A stretch of DNA of 8,374 nt from contig CAIKBP010000080.1 in the NCBI GenBank assembly GCA_903825695.1, forward strand, positions 1-8,374, written 5' to 3'. Position numbers and translations under genes: made by a program. The notes under the pieces were generated by a model, which saw only the letters and a list, made by a program, of their open reading frames with translations, ran no database searches and was not told the DNA's origin. The DNA comes from an uncultured Verrucomicrobiota bacterium. Its GTDB lineage: Bacteria > Verrucomicrobiota > Verrucomicrobiia > Palsa-1439. How positions within the stretch are numbered: the first letter of the stretch is position 1; the number at the start of each line of letters is the position of its first letter. Shown piece by piece: positions 4,743 through 8,374 of this stretch.

Positions 4743-6332
4743 TCAATGGACGACCGTCGTCGGCTCGTGACGGACTTTCTTGAAAAATAGAACAAGGGGA
4801 ACGCAGCATAGACTGATCAACGCGACCCAACGGAAGTTGTCCACAAACGCCCAGACGCCTGCCTGTTGGACCAGCGTATTGTAGATGAGACCATTGGCTT
4901 TTTGGGCGGCAAGATACGAGCCGACTTGTGGAGTCAAGGCCTGCTGAATTTGTCCGGTCCTGATCTGAAACGCCGGGTCGTATGGCGAGAGGTGGCCAAC
5001 CATCATCGCCTGATGGACTTGGGTCCAGCGCGCGATCAACGTAGTGACGGCAGAAATTCCGATGCTGCCGCCAAGGTTGCGCATCAAGTTGAAAATGCCG
5101 GTGGCGTTGCCCATCTGTTCGTTGCGGAGCGTGCTCATCGTTACGGTGGTGAGCGGAACAAAGATGAAACCCATTGCGATACCATTGAGGACGTTGGGCC
5201 AGATTACGCTGGCCATGCCGATGTCGAGGTTGATATTGCCCAACAGGTAGGAGGAATATGCCAGCAGCAGAAACCCGCCCACCATGAGCGCCCGATTGTC
5301 CACGAGTTTGGTGATGCGGCCGATGACGATCATCGACAGAAGCGCCCCAATACCGCGCGGGCTTATGGCATAGCCTGCGAGCAAGGCGGAATACCCCATC
5401 AATGTCTGCAGGAACAGCGGCAACTGCGCGATCGTGCTATACAAAACGGCACCTACAATCGCCATAAGTACGATGCCGATGGCAAAGTTCCGGTTCTTGA
5501 GGATGCGCAGGTCCACGATCGGATGATCCGTGCGCAACTCGCGAACGATGAACGCAATCATACAGAGCGCCGAGATCGCCGCTGTCCAACAAATCCACCC
5601 CGCCGAGAACCAGTCTTCCTCCTGTCCCCTGTCCAGGATGACCTGCAGGGTTGCCAGCCAGATCGCCATGAAACCAAACCCGATATAGTCAATATTGGCG
5701 CGTGCGCGGTCCCTGGCGCTCTTGATGTAATGCGGATCCTCGACAAACGCCCGCACCATCAGAATCGCCAGCAACCCGATTGGTAAATTGATGTAGAAAA
5801 TCCAGCGCCACGAATAACTGTCGGTGATCCACCCGCCGAGCGTCGGCCCGATTGTAGGTGCCACGACCACGCCCATTCCAAACGCCGCCATTGCCACGCC
5901 GCGTTCGGCCGGCGCGAAACTCTCCAGCAGGATCGCCTGTGACAATGGTTGCAGCGCCCCACCGCCCGCGCCCTGTAGAGTACGGGCGATGATCAGCCAC
6001 CCAAGCGTCGGCGCGGCACCGGCCATCGCTGAGGCAATGGTAAAAATGGCGATGCAGGCGATCAGCAACCGTTTCCGTCCGAAGTAATTGCTCAGCCAGC
6101 CGCTGGCTGGCAGGATTATGGCATTCGCAACGAGATAACTCGTCAATACCCATGTGGACTCGTCGGTGGTCGCTGAGAGGTTGCCCGCGATATGCGGCAG
6201 CGACACGTTGGCGACGGATGTGTCGAGCACCTCCATGAACGTCGCCAGCATCACCGAGATGGCGATCACCCATGGATTATGCCGTGGACGCCACGGCTGA
6301 TCCGGAGCGAGCGTTTCCGGCATGGCGGTCAT
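4743..6332 (-). CDS. emrB: DHA2-family MFS multidrug exporter, EmrB type
   Basis: The product is 529 residues, typical for 14-helix DHA2 transporters that export drugs by proton antiport across the inner membrane. Family motifs: TM1 FMEVLDTSVANVSLPHIAG (32-50) with acidic Glu34 and Asp37; the motif A loop GWLSNYFGRKRLL (78-90); motif B ARTLQGAGGGALQPLSQA (116-133); antiporter motif C GPTLGGWITDSYSWRW (162-177). The second half has the expected helices and ends KKVRHEPTTVVH. It follows emrA with a 16-bp gap. The ribosome site GAGGAG overlaps the emrA TGA stop, pointing to translational coupling. ATG 6332 is taken as start; ATG 6323 (MPETLAP...) is also possible. With EmrA and an outer-membrane TolC-type channel it would form a tripartite pump; no channel gene is in the window. 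Substrates cannot be predicted. Confidence 0.92.
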   Translation of the reverse strand: MTAMPETLAPDQPWRPRHNPWVIAISVMLATFMEVLDTSVANVSLPHIAGNLSATTDESTWVLTSYLVANAIILPASGWLSNYFGRKRLLIACIAIFTIASAMAGAAPTLGWLIIARTLQGAGGGALQPLSQAILLESFAPAERGVAMAAFGMGVVVAPTIGPTLGGWITDSYSWRWIFYINLPIGLLAILMVRAFVEDPHYIKSARDRARANIDYIGFGFMAIWLATLQVILDRGQEEDWFSAGWICWTAAISALCMIAFIVRELRTDHPIVDLRILKNRNFAIGIVLMAIVGAVLYSTIAQLPLFLQTLMGYSALLAGYAISPRGIGALLSMIVIGRITKLVDNRALMVGGFLLLAYSSYLLGNINLDIGMASVIWPNVLNGIAMGFIFVPLTTVTMSTLRNEQMGNATGIFNLMRNLGGSIGISAVTTLIARWTQVHQAMMVGHLSPYDPAFQIRTGQIQQALTPQVGSYLAAQKANGLIYNTLVQQAGVWAFVDNFRWVALISLCCVPLVLFFKKVRHEPTTVVH

Positions 6333-6348
6333 TGCTGCGCTGATCTCC

Positions 6349-7536
6349 TCACGCCGTTTTCGGTTTCTCGCGGAACGCGGCGCGGAATATCGCGATAATG
6401 GCGACCGCGCACACCATCACGCATGCAACTATAAATATAACCAACGCGACATGCGCGTGCATGCTTTCCACCCGCACAATGGGTACCGCCGACATTCCCG
6501 GCCCAAGCAGATGGCGGTCGTCGGATCGTGAATCGAATACGATCTTCACCGGCACGCGCTGCACGACCTTCACGTAATTGCCCACTGCATTCTCTGGTGG
6601 CAGCAGACTGAATCGCGCGCCGCTGCCCGCCTGAATGCTGTCCACGTGGCCGCTATAGCGCACGCCGGGATAAGCGTCCACACGGATCTCGACGGGTTGC
6701 TTGGGCCGCATGTGGGCCAGTTGCGATTCCTTAAAGTTCGCGGTGACCCAGACATCACGCGGCACCAGCGCCATCAAGATCTGACCAACTTGTACGTAAG
6801 CGCCCTCCTCCACCAACCTCCGCGTCACCCGGCCATCGCTCGGCGCGAAGATTTTCGCATACGAAAGCTGCAATTCCGCCAACTTTGCTGCCGCTTGCGA
6901 CTGCTCGACATCCGCTGCCGCCAGATCGATCTGCGCCTGATCGTGCACCAACTGTTGCCATTCCTCGGCCACCAGCGCTTCATCGGAGGTGATCTTGCGG
7001 CGGGCGGCTTCCAAATCGGCGTTTGCCGAGCGGGCTGTTGCCTGTGCGCGATCGAAATCCTGCGGCGCGATGGCGCCCGTCTGTAAGAGTTCATGGGCGC
7101 GCTTCAAATCGGCGTCAGCGCGCGTCGCTTGTGCTTCAGCAGCTACCGCCTGGGCGTGGGCGCGTTCGACGTCGGCCTCGAGCGAGGCGAGTTTCGAGCG
7201 CGATTTTTCGAGATTGATCTGTGCGATCTTGTGTTGTGCGATAGCTCCATCCAGGGCTGCCCTGGCCGCAGCGAGCCGCGTTTCATAATCGCGCGGGTCT
7301 ATCTCCACGAGTGGATCGCCCTGTTTGACATCCTGATTGTCGCGGATGCGCAGCCCCACGATGTGTCCCGCCACCTTCGGACTTATCGGCACAATGTCCC
7401 CGTCGATAAACGCGTCGTCGGTAGACTCGTGCGACAGTGCGGAAGCAACGTATAGCAACCCCAAAACGACGGCGATGATGAGCGCGACACCACCTGCCAT
7501 CTGCAATACGATCCGAGGCGATCTCTTGTTTACCAT
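6349..7536 (-). CDS. emrA: HlyD/EmrA-family periplasmic adaptor (membrane fusion protein) with an extra C-terminal membrane helix
   Basis: The product is 395 residues and links the EmrB pump to an outer-membrane channel. Domains: N-terminal anchor helix (about 11-33), TDDAFIDGDIVPISPKVAGH (39-58; first lipoyl half, the EmrA 'T-DA-V-G'), VKQGDPLVEIDPRDY (70-84), a long alanine-rich coiled-coil hairpin (about 85-220), YAKIFAPSDGRV (226-237; second lipoyl half), and a beta-barrel including VWVTANFKESQLAHMRPKQP (262-281). It then departs from the standard: after GPGMSAVPIVRVES, where EmrA proteins normally end, a hydrophobic helix ALVIFIVACVMVCAVAIIAI (364-383) and a basic tail follow. ATG 7536 has a modest AAGGG ribosome site 12 bases upstream. 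It is the first gene of the emrAB unit. Confidence 0.9.
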   Translation of the reverse strand: MVNKRSPRIVLQMAGGVALIIAVVLGLLYVASALSHESTDDAFIDGDIVPISPKVAGHIVGLRIRDNQDVKQGDPLVEIDPRDYETRLAAARAALDGAIAQHKIAQINLEKSRSKLASLEADVERAHAQAVAAEAQATRADADLKRAHELLQTGAIAPQDFDRAQATARSANADLEAARRKITSDEALVAEEWQQLVHDQAQIDLAAADVEQSQAAAKLAELQLSYAKIFAPSDGRVTRRLVEEGAYVQVGQILMALVPRDVWVTANFKESQLAHMRPKQPVEIRVDAYPGVRYSGHVDSIQAGSGARFSLLPPENAVGNYVKVVQRVPVKIVFDSRSDDRHLLGPGMSAVPIVRVESMHAHVALVIFIVACVMVCAVAIIAIFRAAFREKPKTA

Positions 7537-7568
7537 GGAATGGCCGACCCTTCTGTTGACCCGTCGGA

Positions 7569-7600
7569 CCGTTTATACGGACGGCCGAATGGTCATTAAA
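7569..7600 (-). promoter_or_regulatory. Candidate emrAB promoter with operator-like palindrome
   Basis: On the minus strand, TATAAA (7577-7572) is a good -10 with a 17-base spacer to a weak -35, TTTAAT (7600-7595). The -10 lies inside a perfect 12-bp palindrome, CCGTTTATACGG (7569-7580), an arrangement typical of repressor operators such as those of TetR-family efflux regulators. A second, imperfect palindrome bounded by ATTA and TAAT (7595-7612) overlaps the -35. No regulator gene is in the window. Assigned by eye. Confidence 0.4.
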
Positions 7601-7612
7601 CGTATGCGTAAT

Positions 7613-7943
7613 TTTACGGAAATGGCGCGACATGTCAATCCGACGAGTTTCAAGGCAGGCTTTTCCGCCGTGCCGCGCGAGTTCGACGGAATTGGCTGGC
7701 CGCAGACAGCCGGTGCTCTCACGAATCATTTACACTGCCATCCCCGCCTGTGGCGTTGGTACCAATCAACTGCCCCCAGCAAATTCGCGGACTCGTTCCC
7801 AATTCGACTTGATTCCCCATAGCCAACCTGTGAAAGATGTACGCGCTGGTATGACTTGCTTGATGTTTGTGCACAGCGCGCGGTGACAGTTCGCCGTGAG
7901 CTCTCGACAACGGGAAATGCCCGGAGCGACAAAAGAATACGCG
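7613..7943. other. Region upstream of the cysD-like gene, no feature identified
   Basis: This stretch holds no gene I can support on either strand and no riboswitch, tRNA or repeat that I recognise. It should contain the promoter of the cysD-like gene and the distal part of the emrAB control region, but no convincing -35/-10 pair stands out. Its short open frames lack ribosome sites and family resemblance. Confidence 0.5.
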
Positions 7944-8374
7944 ATGGATCATCTGGACAAACTGGAAAACCAAAGCATCTTCATCATCCGCGAGGCGTTC
8001 AACAAGATTGAGCGGCTGGCGATGCTCTGGAGCGTCGGCAAAGATTCGATGACGCTGGTGTGGCTGGCGCGCAAGGCGTTCTGTGGCCACGTGCCGATCC
8101 CTTGCGTCTTCATGGAGACGGGCTTCGACATGCCCGAACTGGTCGAACTCCGCGATAGGTTGGCGAAAGAGTGGGATCTCAATCTGGTGATCGCCCGCAA
8201 CGACGAAGCAATCGCCCAAGGTATGAACCACACTCGCGGCCGGGTCGTCTGCTGCTCGGCGCTGCTCAAGGAAAACCTCAAGAAGATCGTCGAGCGCGAG
8301 AAATATGGCGGCCTCATCGTCGGCGTTCGCCGCGATGAGGACCCGACTCGCGCGAAAGAGCGTTACTTCTCGCC
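7944..8374 (+). CDS. cysD: Sulfate adenylyltransferase subunit 2 (CysD-like PP-loop protein), N-terminal part
   Basis: The frame is open to the window end, giving 143 complete codons; CysD proteins are about 300. With the CysN GTPase, CysD makes adenylyl sulfate from ATP and sulfate, the first step of sulfate assimilation. MDHLDKLENQSIFIIREAF is the standard start. LWSVGKDSMTLVWLARKAF (28-46) is the PP-loop that binds ATP. VGVRRDEDPTRAKERYFS (126-143) is the conserved 'G-RRDE---RAKER-FSP' block. Where E. coli-type CysD has a KHTDIMKT-like stretch, this protein has VVCCSALLKENL (101-112), with a Cys-Cys pair recalling a subgroup annotated as CysD or PAPS-reductase-family. ATG 7944 is chosen because the family starts near D-x-L-x-x-L-E; an in-frame ATG at 7917 would add MPGATKEYA. 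Neither has a strong ribosome site. CysN would be expected downstream, outside the window. Confidence 0.85.
   Translation, partial: MDHLDKLENQSIFIIREAFNKIERLAMLWSVGKDSMTLVWLARKAFCGHVPIPCVFMETGFDMPELVELRDRLAKEWDLNLVIARNDEAIAQGMNHTRGRVVCCSALLKENLKKIVEREKYGGLIVGVRRDEDPTRAKERYFS

Noticed and set aside
4866..5786. Long + strand open frame of 306 codons
   Set aside because: It is antisense to emrB, whose membrane-protein motifs are unmistakable. Its translation is polar and motif-free.
7632..7886. 84-codon + strand frame between emrA and the cysD-like gene
   Set aside because: No ribosome site, no recognisable family, and a composition that does not look coding.
7613..7943. Possible riboswitch before a sulfur gene
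   Set aside because: I looked for SAM-type or other leader structure and a terminator stem before the start codon and found none.
7719..8231. Minus-strand open frame of 170 codons
   Set aside because: It overlaps the cysD-like gene on the opposite strand; the CysD motifs decide the coding strand.

Overview
The window reads as bacterial chromosome with mixed composition, most likely from the Planctomycetota/Verrucomicrobiota (PVC) group or a similar uncultured lineage. This is an inference. It rests on a GxxExxY-family gene, on dispersed repeats beginning TAGCCGCAAAAA (a style common in those genomes), and on a divergent ETF pair. No rRNA, tRNA or CRISPR array is visible.

Layout. (1) 1-261, + strand: the 3' end of a probable metallophosphoesterase. 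(2) 262-2299: an AT-richer stretch with an 81-bp inverted-repeat element (315-395), a small exported cupin gene (410-856), a 326-bp gap holding a repeat copy and two other inverted repeats, and a HEPN-domain gene (1183-2289). The HEPN gene has features of an integron-type gene cassette: a 60-bp attC-like site at its 3' end, whose first bases are the reverse complement of a GTTATGCG sequence 124 bp before its start codon. (3) 2297-4601, - strand: etfB and etfA, the two electron-transfer flavoprotein subunits. They are separated by a 450-bp block with 21-bp terminal inverted repeats (19/21 identical) that carries a complete GxxExxY gene. (4) 4743-7536, - strand: emrA-emrB, a membrane-fusion protein plus a DHA2-type MFS drug exporter, translationally coupled and preceded by a palindrome overlapping a candidate -10 box. 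A repeat copy carrying a hairpin and a T-tract lies just after emrB and looks like its terminator. (5) 7944 to the end, + strand: the first 143 codons of a CysD-like PP-loop protein (sulfate activation).

How it fits together. The ordinary cargo is an ETF electron carrier, a multidrug efflux pump and the start of a sulfur-assimilation gene. The unusual part is a repeat family (TAGCCGCAAAAA...GCGCAAGA) that appears six times: as an inverted pair around the GxxExxY gene inside the etf operon, as an inverted pair in a short gene-less element upstream of the cupin gene, and as two single copies split at the same point by a GC hairpin. The best candidates for something new are this repeat/GxxExxY unit and the cassette-like HEPN gene. 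I see no evidence that the two work together.
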